A DNA stretch of 64,000 bases from Ruminococcus sp. (GCA_020861185.1 JAJBSV010000008.1:1-64000); one strand, 5' to 3'. Shown: positions 7,853 through 16,818, numbered from the stretch's first letter. Notes: generated by a model not told the origin, from the sequence alone. Numbers and translations are program-made.

Positions 7853-8560
7853 ATGAAAGCAAAAACAGGAAAACTGAGAATGGGTAGGCTTATTCTACTT
7901 ATTGCTCTTATTGCGATTGTGGCGTATTTTTTTGCCCATCGCTCAGTTCTCTATCAGAGATTTGGCGGAATTATTTCGGGGACACGACAGGTTGATTCCG
8001 GGGAGAAGTATTCTGCTGAGGATTTCGGCATTACCGAGTATGTAAGCTCCGTTGACCATGATGGTGATGGCATTGACGACCAGACGGATATTCTGGAAAA
8101 CGTCCGGGAGTACATAGCAACCTCGCCTCAATACAAGTCTAATTACTATGCCGAGGGCTACCCCGACGACGGCTACGGCGTCTGTACCGATGTTGTCGCT
8201 TTCGGGCTCTTGGGAGCGGGTTACGACTTAAGACAGCTCGTCTACGATGACAAACAAGCCAATCCCGAAGCCTATTCAAACGAAATCCGCGACATCAATA
8301 TCGACTTTCGTCGTGTCCGCAATCTTCTGATTTACTTTGAGCGTCACGCAGTCTCCCTGACTACTGACGTCACTGAAATTGCAGAATGGCAGGGCGGGGA
8401 TATAGTCGTCTTCGAAAATCACATCGGCATCGTTTCTGACGTCAGAAACGAAAACGGCACCCCGTGGATAATCCATCATGGATCAAGTACTCAATCCGCT
8501 TATGAACAGGACATCTTGGAACTCCGTGACGACATCGTTGGGCATTTCAGAATCTCATAA
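7853..8560 (+). CDS. DUF1287 family cell-envelope protein (NlpC/P60-like)
   Basis: 235 residues. An N-terminal membrane anchor or signal (residues about 11-27) precedes a DUF1287 domain: a calcium-loop-like DHDGDGIDDQTDIL, then GVCTDVVAFGL with the likely nucleophilic Cys, NIDFRRVRNL, and WQGGDIVVFENHIGIVSD with the likely catalytic His. DUF1287 belongs to the papain-like NlpC/P60 clan and its members are thought to act on the cell envelope; the substrate is not established. ATG 7853 follows GGGTGA at a good distance. The gene is monocistronic between the operator-promoter at 7752-7821 and the terminator at 8567. Sharing that operator with the lipoprotein/ABC operon at 25 kb suggests a role in an envelope-stress response (inference). 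Confidence 0.75.
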   Translation: MKAKTGKLRMGRLILLIALIAIVAYFFAHRSVLYQRFGGIISGTRQVDSGEKYSAEDFGITEYVSSVDHDGDGIDDQTDILENVREYIATSPQYKSNYYAEGYPDDGYGVCTDVVAFGLLGAGYDLRQLVYDDKQANPEAYSNEIRDINIDFRRVRNLLIYFERHAVSLTTDVTEIAEWQGGDIVVFENHIGIVSDVRNENGTPWIIHHGSSTQSAYEQDILELRDDIVGHFRIS

Positions 8561-8566
8561 AACAAG

Positions 8567-8596
8567 AAGCCGACGCTCATCACGTCGGCTTTTCTT
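8567..8596. terminator. Bidirectional terminator between DUF1287 gene and iscR
   Basis: AAGCCGACG (8567-8575) pairs with CGTCGGCTT (8583-8591), with T-runs outward on the + strand and an A-rich opposite flank. It serves two convergent genes. Confidence 0.8.
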
Positions 8597-9006
8597 TAGT
8601 CTTCATTCCTCATCAAATCCTTAATCGTAAACCCATCCAGATAATCCGAAATCATCTTGTCGAGACCTTGCCACATGGGGTAGGACCGGCACTCATAGCG
8701 GCGCTCGCACTGCTCGACGGACTTGTCGACGCAGGAGACCGGGGCGAGTTCGCCTTCGGTGAGCCTCAGGATTTCGCCGACGGTGCACTGTTCGGGCGAA
8801 CGACTCAGCTTGTAGCCGCCGCCTTTGCCTCGCTGTCCTTCCAGAACGCCGCCCGAAACAAGGCTTTTGACGATGGCTTCGAGGTATTTTTCCGATAGAT
8901 GCTGACCGTCGGCAATCTCCTGAAGCGGAATATATTCGTCCGTCTGTCTCTCGGCTATATCAACAACAACTCTCAGGGCGTATCTGCCCTTTGATGAGAT
9001 AAACAT
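8596..9006 (-). CDS. iscR: Rrf2-family Fe-S regulator IscR
   Basis: 136 residues. An N-terminal winged helix (SSKGRYALRVVVDIA, LSEKYLEAIVKSL, GGYKLSR) is followed by three cysteines, C92, C100 and C106, that would ligate a [2Fe-2S] cluster; E. coli IscR has C92, C98 and C104, so the first gap is two residues longer. ATG 9006 lies 8 nt after GGAG; the longer frame begins at a GTG at 9015 that is too close to it. The gene is divergent from sufCBDSU, 210 bp away, so it very probably represses or tunes that operon according to Fe-S status. Confidence 0.88.
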   Translation of the reverse strand: MFISSKGRYALRVVVDIAERQTDEYIPLQEIADGQHLSEKYLEAIVKSLVSGGVLEGQRGKGGGYKLSRSPEQCTVGEILRLTEGELAPVSCVDKSVEQCERRYECRSYPMWQGLDKMISDYLDGFTIKDLMRNED

Positions 9007-9029
9007 TGCATTCACTCCAATCTGACTTA

Positions 9030-9058
9030 AGTATACACCATTGCGGATTTAATTTCAA
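9030..9058 (-). promoter_or_regulatory. Promoter of iscR
   Basis: On the reverse strand, TTGAAA (9058-9053), a 17-bp spacer and TATACT (9035-9030). The start of transcription would be near 9023, about 17 nt from the ATG, giving a very short leader. Confidence 0.75.
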
Positions 9059-9107
9059 GACCCGACAAAAATTTTGAATTGTGAAGCCCGAAATGGGGCA
9101 TATTCCC

Positions 9108-9136
9108 TTGACAAGAGGCTTCAAGTGTGATACTAT
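9108..9136 (+). promoter_or_regulatory. Promoter of the suf operon
   Basis: TTGACA (9108-9113), a 17-bp spacer and TACTAT (9131-9136), with an extended -10 TG at 9128-9129. An IscR site would be expected near here, but I could not identify a clear palindrome. Confidence 0.85.
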
Positions 9137-9142
9137 ATCATT

Positions 9143-9166
9143 AACCTACCTTCGCGGTTGGTTTTT
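9143..9166 (+). promoter_or_regulatory. Hairpin at the 5' end of the suf leader
   Basis: AACCTACC (9143-9150) pairs with GGTTGGTT (9156-9163), with one mismatch, followed by Ts to 9166. It would form at the very 5' end of the suf transcript. It may stabilise the RNA or act as a weak attenuator; the stem is marginal. Confidence 0.35.
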
Positions 9167-9215
9167 AAATGTGTAAACTGCCGTTATGGCGATAAATAAA
9201 ACTACGGAGAGTGAA

Positions 9216-9974
9216 ATGCAAGTGTCTATACTTTTGGAAGTCAGCAATTTAAACGTCTCGATTGACGATAAACACATTCTGCATGATGTCAACATGCAGA
9301 TTAATGAGGGTGAAGCTCATGTCCTGATGGGACCGAACGGCGCCGGCAAGTCGACCCTCGGCTATGCCCTGATGGGCAACCCCCAGTATACTGTAAACTC
9401 AGGCAAAATTGTCTTTGACGGAAACGATATTACGTCCGAATCGCCGGATAAGCGTGCAAAAGCGGGAATGTTCCTTTCGTTCCAGACGCCGTTGGAGGTT
9501 CCGGGACTTACTGTCGAGAGTTTCCTCAGAAGCGCTCTTGAGCAAAGAACCGGCAAGAGAATCAAGCTCTTTGACTTCAAGAAGAAGCTTGCCGCCGCAA
9601 TGGAGCTTCTTCAGCTCGATCCATCCTATGCCAAGAGAGATCTGAATGTCGGATTCTCGGGCGGTGAGAAAAAGAAGACTGAGATTTTGCAGCTTCTCAT
9701 GTTCCGCCCGAAGTTCGCAATCCTTGACGAGACCGACTCCGGTCTCGATGTCGACGCAGTAAGGCTCGTCTCTCAGGGAATCAAGACCTACCTTGAGGAA
9801 GAGAATGGTGCGCTCCTCGTAATAACCCACTCAACAAGAATCCTTGATGCCTTCGATATTGACAAGACCCACGTCATAGTCGACGGTCACATCGTCGCCG
9901 ATGGTGACGCTTCGATGGTCGATGAAATCAATCAGAACGGCTACGAAAAGTATATTGAGCTAGCGGGAAAGTGA
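9216..9974 (+). CDS. sufC: SufC, Fe-S assembly ATPase
   Basis: 252 residues, usual for SufC. Walker A is MGPNGAGKST, the ABC signature FSGGEKKKTEILQ, Walker B FAILDETDSGLDVD and the H-loop VITHSTR; the DETDSGLD form is typical of SufC rather than of transporters. SufC hydrolyses ATP in the cytoplasmic SufBC2D scaffold that builds Fe-S clusters. ATG 9216 is preferred over ATG 9186 because GGAG (9206-9209) lies 6 nt upstream, whereas 9186 has no ribosome site. It is the first gene of sufCBDSU; sufB follows after 7 bp. Confidence 0.95.
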   Translation: MQVSILLEVSNLNVSIDDKHILHDVNMQINEGEAHVLMGPNGAGKSTLGYALMGNPQYTVNSGKIVFDGNDITSESPDKRAKAGMFLSFQTPLEVPGLTVESFLRSALEQRTGKRIKLFDFKKKLAAAMELLQLDPSYAKRDLNVGFSGGEKKKTEILQLLMFRPKFAILDETDSGLDVDAVRLVSQGIKTYLEEENGALLVITHSTRILDAFDIDKTHVIVDGHIVADGDASMVDEINQNGYEKYIELAGK

Positions 9975-9981
9975 GCGCGTG

Positions 9982-11388
9982 ATGAAAGAAAAAAGTCAGG
10001 TCGAAAGCATCGACCGCAACATGTACGATTTCCGCAATGAAGACACCGATAACTATAAGCTTAATGCCGGTCTCACGGAAGAAATCGTCGATAAGATATC
10101 AAAAGAAAAGAACGACCCTGCGTGGATGAACCTGTTCAGGCTTCAGTCGCTCCAGATATATAATTCTATGTCCGTCCCCGACTGGGGACCGCCGATTGAC
10201 GGCTTGGACATGGATAATATCGTCACCTATGTAAGACCCAACACCAAGATGAGCGCCAAGTGGAGCGATGTCCCCGACGAAATCAAAGATACATTTGAGC
10301 GTCTTGGAATCCCGCAGGCAGAGAGGAAGTCTTTGGCAGGTGTCGGCGCACAGTACGACTCTGAGCTTGTTTATCATAACGTCCGCGAGGAAGTTGCCAC
10401 AATGGGAGTGGTATACACAGACCTCGAAAGCGCAATGCACGGCGAATATGCTGACATGATAAGAAGTCACTTCATGAAGCTCGTCAAGCCCACTGACCAT
10501 AAGTTTGCCGCTCTTCACGGCGCAGTCTGGTCTGGCGGTTCGTTCGTCTATGTTCCGCCGCATGTCAAGGTCGAGATTCCGCTTCAGTCCTATTTCAGAC
10601 TGAATGCCCCCGGCGCCGGACAGTTCGAGCACACTTTAATCATAGTAGACGAGGGTGCAGACCTCCACTTTATCGAGGGTTGCTCCGCACCGAAGTATAA
10701 CGTCGCAAACCTCCACGCCGGATGCGTCGAGCTATTTGTCGGCAAGAATGCACGCCTCAGATATTCGACAATCGAAAACTGGTCGAAGAACATGTACAAC
10801 CTCAACACCAAGCGTGCAACCGTTGAAGAGGGCGGCACGATGGAGTGGGTTTCCGGCTCGTTCGGTTCGCATGTCTCTTACCTCTACCCGATGACAATCC
10901 TGAAAGGAAAGAATTCCCGTATGGAGTTCACCGGCATTACATTTGCCGGCAAGGGTCAGAACCTCGACACCGGCGCAAAGGTCGTCCACATCGGAGAGAA
11001 CACGTCTTCATATATCAACACAAAATCAATCTCAAAGGACGGCGGAATCAGCACGTTCCGTAGCTCCGTAATCGTCGGCAAGAATGCCCACAAGAGCAAG
11101 GCGGCGGTTTCCTGCCAGTCGCTTATGCTCGACGACATTTCCCGCTCCGACACAATTCCGGCAATGGATATCCGTACAGGCGATGCAGACGTCGGACACG
11201 AAGCGAGAATCGGCAGAATCAGCGACGATGCGGTCTTCTATCTCATGTCAAGAGGTATTTCAGAAGAGGACGCAAGAGCAATGATTGTCGGAGGCTTTGC
11301 CGACAACGTCTCAAAGGAGCTTCCGCTTGAGTACGCCGTAGAGATGAATAACCTCATCCGCCTTGAGATGAAGGGCGCAATAGGCTAA
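9982..11388 (+). CDS. sufB: SufB, Fe-S cluster scaffold
   Basis: 468 residues, full length. The SufB/SufD beta-helix core includes YVPPHVKVEIPLQSYFRLN, HFIEGCSAPKY, and the C-terminal GHEARIGRISDDAVFYLMSRG. SufB carries the nascent cluster in the SufBC2D complex. The start is uncertain between GTG 9979 and the adjacent ATG 9982; ATG is preferred, though the upstream site is weak and translation is probably coupled to sufC. sufD follows after 14 bp with a strong AGGAGGGGG site. Confidence 0.95.
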   Translation: MKEKSQVESIDRNMYDFRNEDTDNYKLNAGLTEEIVDKISKEKNDPAWMNLFRLQSLQIYNSMSVPDWGPPIDGLDMDNIVTYVRPNTKMSAKWSDVPDEIKDTFERLGIPQAERKSLAGVGAQYDSELVYHNVREEVATMGVVYTDLESAMHGEYADMIRSHFMKLVKPTDHKFAALHGAVWSGGSFVYVPPHVKVEIPLQSYFRLNAPGAGQFEHTLIIVDEGADLHFIEGCSAPKYNVANLHAGCVELFVGKNARLRYSTIENWSKNMYNLNTKRATVEEGGTMEWVSGSFGSHVSYLYPMTILKGKNSRMEFTGITFAGKGQNLDTGAKVVHIGENTSSYINTKSISKDGGISTFRSSVIVGKNAHKSKAAVSCQSLMLDDISRSDTIPAMDIRTGDADVGHEARIGRISDDAVFYLMSRGISEEDARAMIVGGFADNVSKELPLEYAVEMNNLIRLEMKGAIG

Positions 11389-11402
11389 GGAGGGGGGATA
11401 AG

Positions 11403-12440
11403 ATGACAACAGAAAACATTATTTTAAATCCGCTCCCAGTCAGGACGTGGAACAGCCTCAAGATGAATGAAGCGAACTATCAAGGTGAAATCCCGGCAGA
11501 TTCCTGCACTCCCGAGATAACCAAGCTCCCCAAGGCACTCAAGCTCATTCATAACGAGACTCTTGATAACGTCAAATCCGCCGCGGGAGAGCTCAGCATT
11601 CTTCTTACAAGCGACTCGATTCTTATAGAATCCGTAAGCGAAGCGTCACCGGCAGTTATTAACTACGATTTCACCGGCGGCAAGCAGGCAAGGCTCTTCC
11701 TCCACGCGAAGGAAAGCGCCACGCTTCCCGTATCCGTCGTAATGACAGGTGAGGGGACAGCAGTCCTTGAAATCAAGATTCAGGCTGATAAAGGCTCAAC
11801 TGTCGATTTATCCGTAATCCAGTCTGTCGGAACCGATTCCGATGTCATAACCGATATCGGTTGCACCTGCGAAGAAAATGCAAGCTTTAATCTTACAAAA
11901 TTGGAGCTCGGCGGTATGAACGAATATGTCGCGGTTTCCGTGGATTTAGCAGGCGAGCACAGCGCATTTTCGGCAAATTCAGGCTACAGAGTAAAGACGA
12001 ATCAGAGCCTCGACATGAATTACGTCGTCCGCCACACCGGCATGAAAACCGAATCGAATATCTTTGCTTCTGGAATCCTTGAGAACGACTCGACCAAGAT
12101 TTTCCGTGGCACAATCGACCTCGTCAAGGGCTGTGCCGGAGCAAAGGGCACCGAAAACGAGGACATCCTTCTTCTCGGCGATAATCAGGTCAACCAGACT
12201 ATCCCCCTTATCCTGTGTGACGAAGAGGACGTCGAGGGCAACCACGGCGCATCTATCGGCAGACTCGATGACAATATCATCTTCTATCTCGGCTCGCGTG
12301 GAATTTCTTCCGAGGCGGCTGAGGACATAATAGCCCATGCCAAGCTTGATGCGATAATTTCGCACATTCCCGATGAGGATACAAAGACTTTGGCTCACAG
12401 CCTCATATCTCCCGAGGCAGACGGAGGCGAAGATGCGTAA
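11403..12440 (+). CDS. sufD: SufD, SufB-like partner in Fe-S assembly
   Basis: 345 residues, somewhat short for SufD, which is often above 400; the N-terminal part is reduced. The C-terminal half has the SufBD motif GNHGASIGRLDDNIIFYLGS. It pairs with SufB and SufC in the scaffold. The start is ATG 11403 after AAGGAGG. The 3' end overlaps sufS by 8 nt, so the two are likely translationally coupled. Confidence 0.92.
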   Translation: MTTENIILNPLPVRTWNSLKMNEANYQGEIPADSCTPEITKLPKALKLIHNETLDNVKSAAGELSILLTSDSILIESVSEASPAVINYDFTGGKQARLFLHAKESATLPVSVVMTGEGTAVLEIKIQADKGSTVDLSVIQSVGTDSDVITDIGCTCEENASFNLTKLELGGMNEYVAVSVDLAGEHSAFSANSGYRVKTNQSLDMNYVVRHTGMKTESNIFASGILENDSTKIFRGTIDLVKGCAGAKGTENEDILLLGDNQVNQTIPLILCDEEDVEGNHGASIGRLDDNIIFYLGSRGISSEAAEDIIAHAKLDAIISHIPDEDTKTLAHSLISPEADGGEDA

Positions 12441-13644
12441 CTATAAAGACGATTTTCCGCTTCTTAAGAGCACCGACATCTCATATCTCGACAACGCCGC
12501 CACCGAGCAAAGACCGGCGGTTGTCCTTGAAGCTGTCAGAGACTTCTATGAACATTCAAATGCCAATCCGCTGAGAGGCTTATATTCGCTTGCCTATGAT
12601 GCCACCGAGCATTACGAAAATGCCCGTGAAAAAGTGGCGCAGTTCATCAATGCTCCCAAGGCGAGCGACATAGTATTCACCCGCAACACCACCGAAAGTA
12701 TAAACCTGGCTGCATATAGCTACGGCTTGAATTTTCTGCATGAAGGCGATGAGATATTAATTACAATCTCAGAGCACCATAGTAACATCCTTCCGTGGCA
12801 GATGGTCGCCAAGAAAACCGGGGCGACGCTTAAGTATCTCGAGTGTGAGCCGGACGGTTCGTACCCCTTGGACAAGCTGAAAGAGGCAGTAACCGAGCGC
12901 ACCAAGCTCGCCGCAATGGCTCAGGTTTCGAACGTTCTGGGAAGCGAAAATCCCATAAGAGAACTGATTTCGCTCGTCCACCATAACGGCGGCGTAGTGC
13001 TTATAGATGCCGCCCAGAGCGCACCGCATATGGCTATTGATGTAACCGAACTCGATTGCGACTTTCTCGCATTCTCCGGTCACAAAATGATGGCTCCGAT
13101 GGGAATCGGCGTTCTCTACGGCAAGGAAGAGCTTTTAGAAAAGATGCCGCCATTTTTATCAGGCGGTGAGATGATAGAGTACGTCACGAGGGACACTGCA
13201 ACCTATGCCGAGCTCCCGCACAAGTTCGAGGCGGGAACCGTCAGCGCAGGCGACGCGGTCGGTCTTTCGGCGGCTATCGACTATATAAACAGCATCGGCA
13301 TGGGCGTGATTCATGCCAGAGAGACGGAGCTCACAAAGCTTCTTTTCGAAGAAATGCGGGCGATTCCGCATGTCAACATAATCGGTAGCTCCGATTACAG
13401 AAATCATTCGGGGATTGTCAGCTTCACCGTCGACGGCGTCCATCCGCATGATATATCGGCTATTTTGGATGAAGATAAAGTAGCAATTCGTGCCGGTCAT
13501 CACTGCGCACAGCCGCTTCACACATTCCTTGGAATCCGTTCTTCGGCTCGGGCAAGCCTGGCATTTTATAACGACGAAGCCGACATCGAGCGATTCATAC
13601 GGTCGCTGAAAACATTAAGGAGGCGAATGGGTCTTGGCGAATAA
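12433..13644 (+). CDS. sufS: SufS, group II cysteine desulfurase
   Basis: 403 residues. A PLP-dependent class V aminotransferase fold: PLP lysine K218 in SGHKMMAPMG, catalytic Cys358 in AGHHCAQPLH, and TRNTTESINLAAYSYG for cofactor binding. It takes sulfur from L-cysteine as a persulfide and passes it to SufU. The start ATG 12433 is inside the end of sufD with GGAGG at 12423-12427. It overlaps sufU by 11 nt. Confidence 0.95.
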   Translation: MRNYKDDFPLLKSTDISYLDNAATEQRPAVVLEAVRDFYEHSNANPLRGLYSLAYDATEHYENAREKVAQFINAPKASDIVFTRNTTESINLAAYSYGLNFLHEGDEILITISEHHSNILPWQMVAKKTGATLKYLECEPDGSYPLDKLKEAVTERTKLAAMAQVSNVLGSENPIRELISLVHHNGGVVLIDAAQSAPHMAIDVTELDCDFLAFSGHKMMAPMGIGVLYGKEELLEKMPPFLSGGEMIEYVTRDTATYAELPHKFEAGTVSAGDAVGLSAAIDYINSIGMGVIHARETELTKLLFEEMRAIPHVNIIGSSDYRNHSGIVSFTVDGVHPHDISAILDEDKVAIRAGHHCAQPLHTFLGIRSSARASLAFYNDEADIERFIRSLKTLRRRMGLGE

Positions 13645-14062
13645 CACTTTTTATAACGAAGTCCTTACCGATCACAACTTGTATCCGCAGTATAAGGGAA
13701 CACTCGAGGACGCAACCTGTGCTCTTGAGGGAGTCAATCCATCCTGTGGCGATGATATCGTCCTGCAACTTAAAGTCGAGAACGGAGTAATCGTCGACGG
13801 CTCTTTTGAGGGCGACGGCTGTGCCATCTCTCAGGCGTCAGTCGACATCATGCTCGACCTCGTAATCGGCAAGACCAAGGAAGAAGCCCAGCACCTATCG
13901 GACTTATTCCTGAAGATGATTAAGGGCGAAGCCTCGGACGATGAGATAGAAGAGCTTGAAGAGGCGGGAGCCCTGAAGGACGTCTCACACATGCCGTCGC
14001 GTGTCAAGTGTGCGGTCTTAGGCTGGCGAACGATGAGCGAAATGCTCGACAAAACCGAATAA
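13634..14062 (+). CDS. sufU: SufU, zinc-dependent sulfurtransferase
   Basis: 142 residues. Motifs NPSCGDD (C38, D40), GDGCAISQAS (C63) and RVKCAVLGW (C126) give the zinc site of SufU. The Gly/Ala-rich insertion around residues 82-105, between the last two cysteines, separates SufU from IscU. It accepts sulfur from SufS. The start is a TTG at 13634, 10 nt after GGAGG (13619-13623). It is the last gene of the suf operon. Confidence 0.93.
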   Translation: MANNTFYNEVLTDHNLYPQYKGTLEDATCALEGVNPSCGDDIVLQLKVENGVIVDGSFEGDGCAISQASVDIMLDLVIGKTKEEAQHLSDLFLKMIKGEASDDEIEELEEAGALKDVSHMPSRVKCAVLGWRTMSEMLDKTE

Positions 14063-14072
14063 GCATAAAAAA

Positions 14073-14105
14073 ACAGGAGCCCCTAAAAGCTCCTGTTCTT
14101 ATTTT
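14073..14105. terminator. Terminator of the suf operon
   Basis: ACAGGAGC (14073-14080) pairs with GCTCCTGT (14089-14096), followed by TCTTATTTT, with A-rich DNA on the other side. It is probably shared with the convergent GH127 gene. Confidence 0.8.
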
Positions 14106-14108
14106 ACC

Positions 14109-16025
14109 TTAAATCAGGTTCATCCATACCCTCATCTGATTCTCACCGCGATTGCACCAGGCATAGTAGGGGATCGCTTTTGCAAAGCCTTCCTCATATG
14201 TCGGCTTGCTCATCGTGTAAAGCCCACTCACTTCACAACTTTTGACGGCAGGAACCTTGAGAGCAATTATGTCTTCGGGAAGTCCGTCAGCCTTTTCCCG
14301 GGAAATATCACTGCTTCCCGTCAGCGACAGTGAGAGAATGTTGCCGTTGCACCAATCGTTGTCCTTGCCCTCAAAGCAGTAGACAAGCGGTCCTCTGCAA
14401 AGAGCTACAGAGCCTGTAAGTTCCGGAATCTTGTTCGACGGATAAACATAGTAGGGAAGCGAATCAAGCTTGAGAACAATCTCGTCGCCTTTTTTGACGT
14501 CAAGATAAGCATAGCCGTTCTTAATTTTGCAATCGGCATTTTCGCCGTTCACTGTCAAGCTATATTCCTTGCTCCACGCCGGAATCCTGATAGCAAGCTC
14601 ACTTTCGCCATCGAGAACAGTGAAATTAACATCAAACCCATACGGATACTCCGTCTTGCATGATAGCTTGAGCCCGTTATCAAAATCAACTTCGCCAGAT
14701 GCAAACATGTGGCAGAAGGCGGTCTTCTCATTCTCACCATAGGCATGCTTTCCGAATGAGCAGACGCATCTTGCCAGATTCGGGGGACAGCATGCGCAAG
14801 CGTACCATTTCGGTCTATAGGTCAGGTCGTGCCAATGAGTAGAAGCACAGCCGGAGATACCGGGCACACACTCGAGCGGATTTACATAGAAGAAGCTCTT
14901 GCCGTCAAGCTGAATTCCGGCGAGAACGGTGTTATAAAAAGCTTGTTCCATGACATCGCCGTATTTTCCATTTGCGTCGCTTTCAAGCATCCTCGAAGCA
15001 AAGAACATGAGTCCGATAGAAGCGCAGGTCTCACAGTATGCTGTATCGTTCGGCAGGTCGTAATCAACCGTGAACGCTTCACCGTTGCAGGATGAGCCTA
15101 TGCCGCCAGTTATGTACATTCTCTTCCCGGTGATGCTCTCCCAGAGCCTGTTGCAAGCCTCCAGAAGCTCCTTGTCGTCGGTCTCACTCGCCAGGTCAGC
15201 CATTGCAGTATAGAGATAAACGGCTCTTACCGAGTGTCCGACAGCGTCCGACTGCTCTCTTACGGGTTTCGAGCACTGCATATAGTCGTGGTCTTTGCCG
15301 TCTCCACCCCAGACGACCCAATCGCGGGATTTCCGCTCTTTTTCGAAATATTCAGGGTCAACGCCACGAATGTCGATGAAATGCTTTGCAAGCTCGAGGC
15401 ACTTGCGGTTGCCGGTGAGGTGATACATCTTCATGAGAGCAAGCTCGACCTCCGGGTGCCCGGGATAGCCCTTGTGCCCGCCGGTGATGAAGACATTATA
15501 GATATGCTCGGCATTCTTTTCCATTACCTTCAGAAGCTTGTCCTTGCCGGTAGCCTCGTAATAGGCGCAAGCCGCCTCCATCATGTGACCGGTGCAATAG
15601 AGCTCGTGCCCTTCAAGGAGGTTCTGCCAACGGTGGTCTTTGTCCTTGATGGTGAACGCCGTGTCGAGGTAACCGTCTTCATCCTGAGCCGAAGCTATGA
15701 TGTCGATTACTTCATCGGCGGTTGCTTCGAGCTGAGAGTCAGGGTGAATCGCCAGCGAATAGGCGACCGTCTCGAGCCACTTTGCGGCATCGCTGTCCTG
15801 AAACACCATCCCATAGAAGCCGTCGCCGACGTCCTCGCCCCGAAGAGCCTTTGCGGCATTGATAAAGTTCGCGATAACGTGACTCTTTTCGGTATCGGGC
15901 GCCTCGTCCTTCAGAACCGAATACTGATAGGGGATAACCGTCTCACGGATGAGCTTCTGCTTCCTGCCAATGAAACCGTCGTCCGGTTTATATGCTGTTT
16001 GCTTAATCTGATGCTGATTTTTCAT
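14109..16025 (-). CDS. GH127-type glycosidase (beta-L-arabinofuranosidase family, DUF1680)
   Basis: 638 residues, usual for the family. An (alpha/alpha)6 barrel: DGYLDTAF, YCTGHMMEAACAYYEATG, and the zinc/cysteine catalytic site of GH127, seen as YCETCASIG (Glu and Cys) and CACCPPNLARC (adjacent Cys pair). Characterised members remove beta-L-arabinofuranose from plant glycoprotein glycans; the precise sugar here is inferred. No signal peptide, so it acts on imported oligosaccharides. ATG 16025 is chosen since the ribosome site AAGGA would lie inside the longer frame from 16043. It is divergent from a DUF2726 gene, without a sugar transporter alongside. Confidence 0.85.
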   Translation of the reverse strand: MKNQHQIKQTAYKPDDGFIGRKQKLIRETVIPYQYSVLKDEAPDTEKSHVIANFINAAKALRGEDVGDGFYGMVFQDSDAAKWLETVAYSLAIHPDSQLEATADEVIDIIASAQDEDGYLDTAFTIKDKDHRWQNLLEGHELYCTGHMMEAACAYYEATGKDKLLKVMEKNAEHIYNVFITGGHKGYPGHPEVELALMKMYHLTGNRKCLELAKHFIDIRGVDPEYFEKERKSRDWVVWGGDGKDHDYMQCSKPVREQSDAVGHSVRAVYLYTAMADLASETDDKELLEACNRLWESITGKRMYITGGIGSSCNGEAFTVDYDLPNDTAYCETCASIGLMFFASRMLESDANGKYGDVMEQAFYNTVLAGIQLDGKSFFYVNPLECVPGISGCASTHWHDLTYRPKWYACACCPPNLARCVCSFGKHAYGENEKTAFCHMFASGEVDFDNGLKLSCKTEYPYGFDVNFTVLDGESELAIRIPAWSKEYSLTVNGENADCKIKNGYAYLDVKKGDEIVLKLDSLPYYVYPSNKIPELTGSVALCRGPLVYCFEGKDNDWCNGNILSLSLTGSSDISREKADGLPEDIIALKVPAVKSCEVSGLYTMSKPTYEEGFAKAIPYYAWCNRGENQMRVWMNLI

Positions 16026-16088
16026 AACACATGTTCCTTTCACTTTTATATGAAAATCGTCTTTAATCCTTGGGGTTCAACTCAGTTT

Positions 16089-16117
16089 ATTATACATGAA
16101 TTTATGGGATAATGCAA
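16089..16117 (-). promoter_or_regulatory. Promoter of the GH127 gene
   Basis: On the reverse strand, TTGCAT (16117-16112), a 17-bp spacer and TATAAT (16094-16089). It is close to, and back-to-back with, the promoter at 16138. Confidence 0.75.
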
Positions 16118-16137
16118 TACATTTTGCTGTTCTCTTA

Positions 16138-16166
16138 TTGACTTTTGCGGTACTTTAATGTAGAAT
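16138..16166 (+). promoter_or_regulatory. Promoter of the DUF2726 gene
   Basis: TTGACT (16138-16143), a 17-bp spacer and TAGAAT (16161-16166). About 20 bp separate it from the divergent GH127 promoter. Confidence 0.75.
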
Positions 16167-16194
16167 TATATCATCAAATGCGGGGTGAATAGTT

Positions 16195-16818
16195 ATGCCG
16201 GAGGAGCAGAAATACTTATATGAAGTTAAGAAATCTCTTATTACCAGTATGGAGAGAAAATATTTGAGAGCGATAAAAGATGCTTTGCCGGAAGGTTATA
16301 TTGTTCTTCCGCAAGTTTCTTTAAGAAGTGTTTTGATACGGACTGATAATGCCAAGTTCCAGAATGAGCTTTTTAGAATTGCGGACGGTTTGATTTGTCG
16401 AGTAGAGGATTATCATCCCGTAGCTGTTGTGGAAATCAATGATGCATCGCATCTGCAAAGCGACCGCAGGAATCGAGATACAAAAGTCAAGAATATTTGC
16501 GAAGAAGCAGGACTGCCTATAATCACGTTGTGGACATCATACGGTATAAACGAGGAATACATAAAGCAAAGGGTTCAGAAGGCTATTGAAGAATCTATGA
16601 ATCCGCGTCGAGTTAAACATAGTGAATCTGTTACAGTTGCTTCTCAGCAGGATGATTTCGAAAATGGACCCATGGATGTTCCTGACAGCAACATTTCAAG
16701 CAGCAGTAATAACAGTCGGAATAATCCCAAGGCGTATAGCAAAGCCAACACAGTTCTAAAGTATGTGCTTGTTGCACTTATTATAATTTGCATAATTGCA
16801 ATTGTAATGCGTTCATGA
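16195..16818 (+). CDS. DUF2726 nuclease-fold protein with C-terminal membrane anchor
   Basis: 207 residues. Residues about 10-140 match DUF2726 (ERKYLRAIKDAL, YIVLPQVSLRSVL, VAVVEINDASHLQSDRRNRD, AGLPIITLWT). This family is related to restriction-endonuclease-like PD-(D/E)XK folds; the E-I-N-D, then K after the Arg-rich stretch, could be the remnant active site. A Ser/Asn-rich linker (about 145-180) leads to one transmembrane helix (YVLVALIIICIIAIVM) at the extreme C-terminus, so the domain would face the cytoplasm. The role is unknown. It has its own promoter and terminator. Confidence 0.7.
   Translation: MPEEQKYLYEVKKSLITSMERKYLRAIKDALPEGYIVLPQVSLRSVLIRTDNAKFQNELFRIADGLICRVEDYHPVAVVEINDASHLQSDRRNRDTKVKNICEEAGLPIITLWTSYGINEEYIKQRVQKAIEESMNPRRVKHSESVTVASQQDDFENGPMDVPDSNISSSSNNSRNNPKAYSKANTVLKYVLVALIIICIIAIVMRS

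Noticed and set aside
15234-16112. Long + strand frame (292 codons) opposite the GH127 gene
   Set aside because: The sense gene has clear catalytic motifs; the antisense frame has no ribosome site or recognisable domain.
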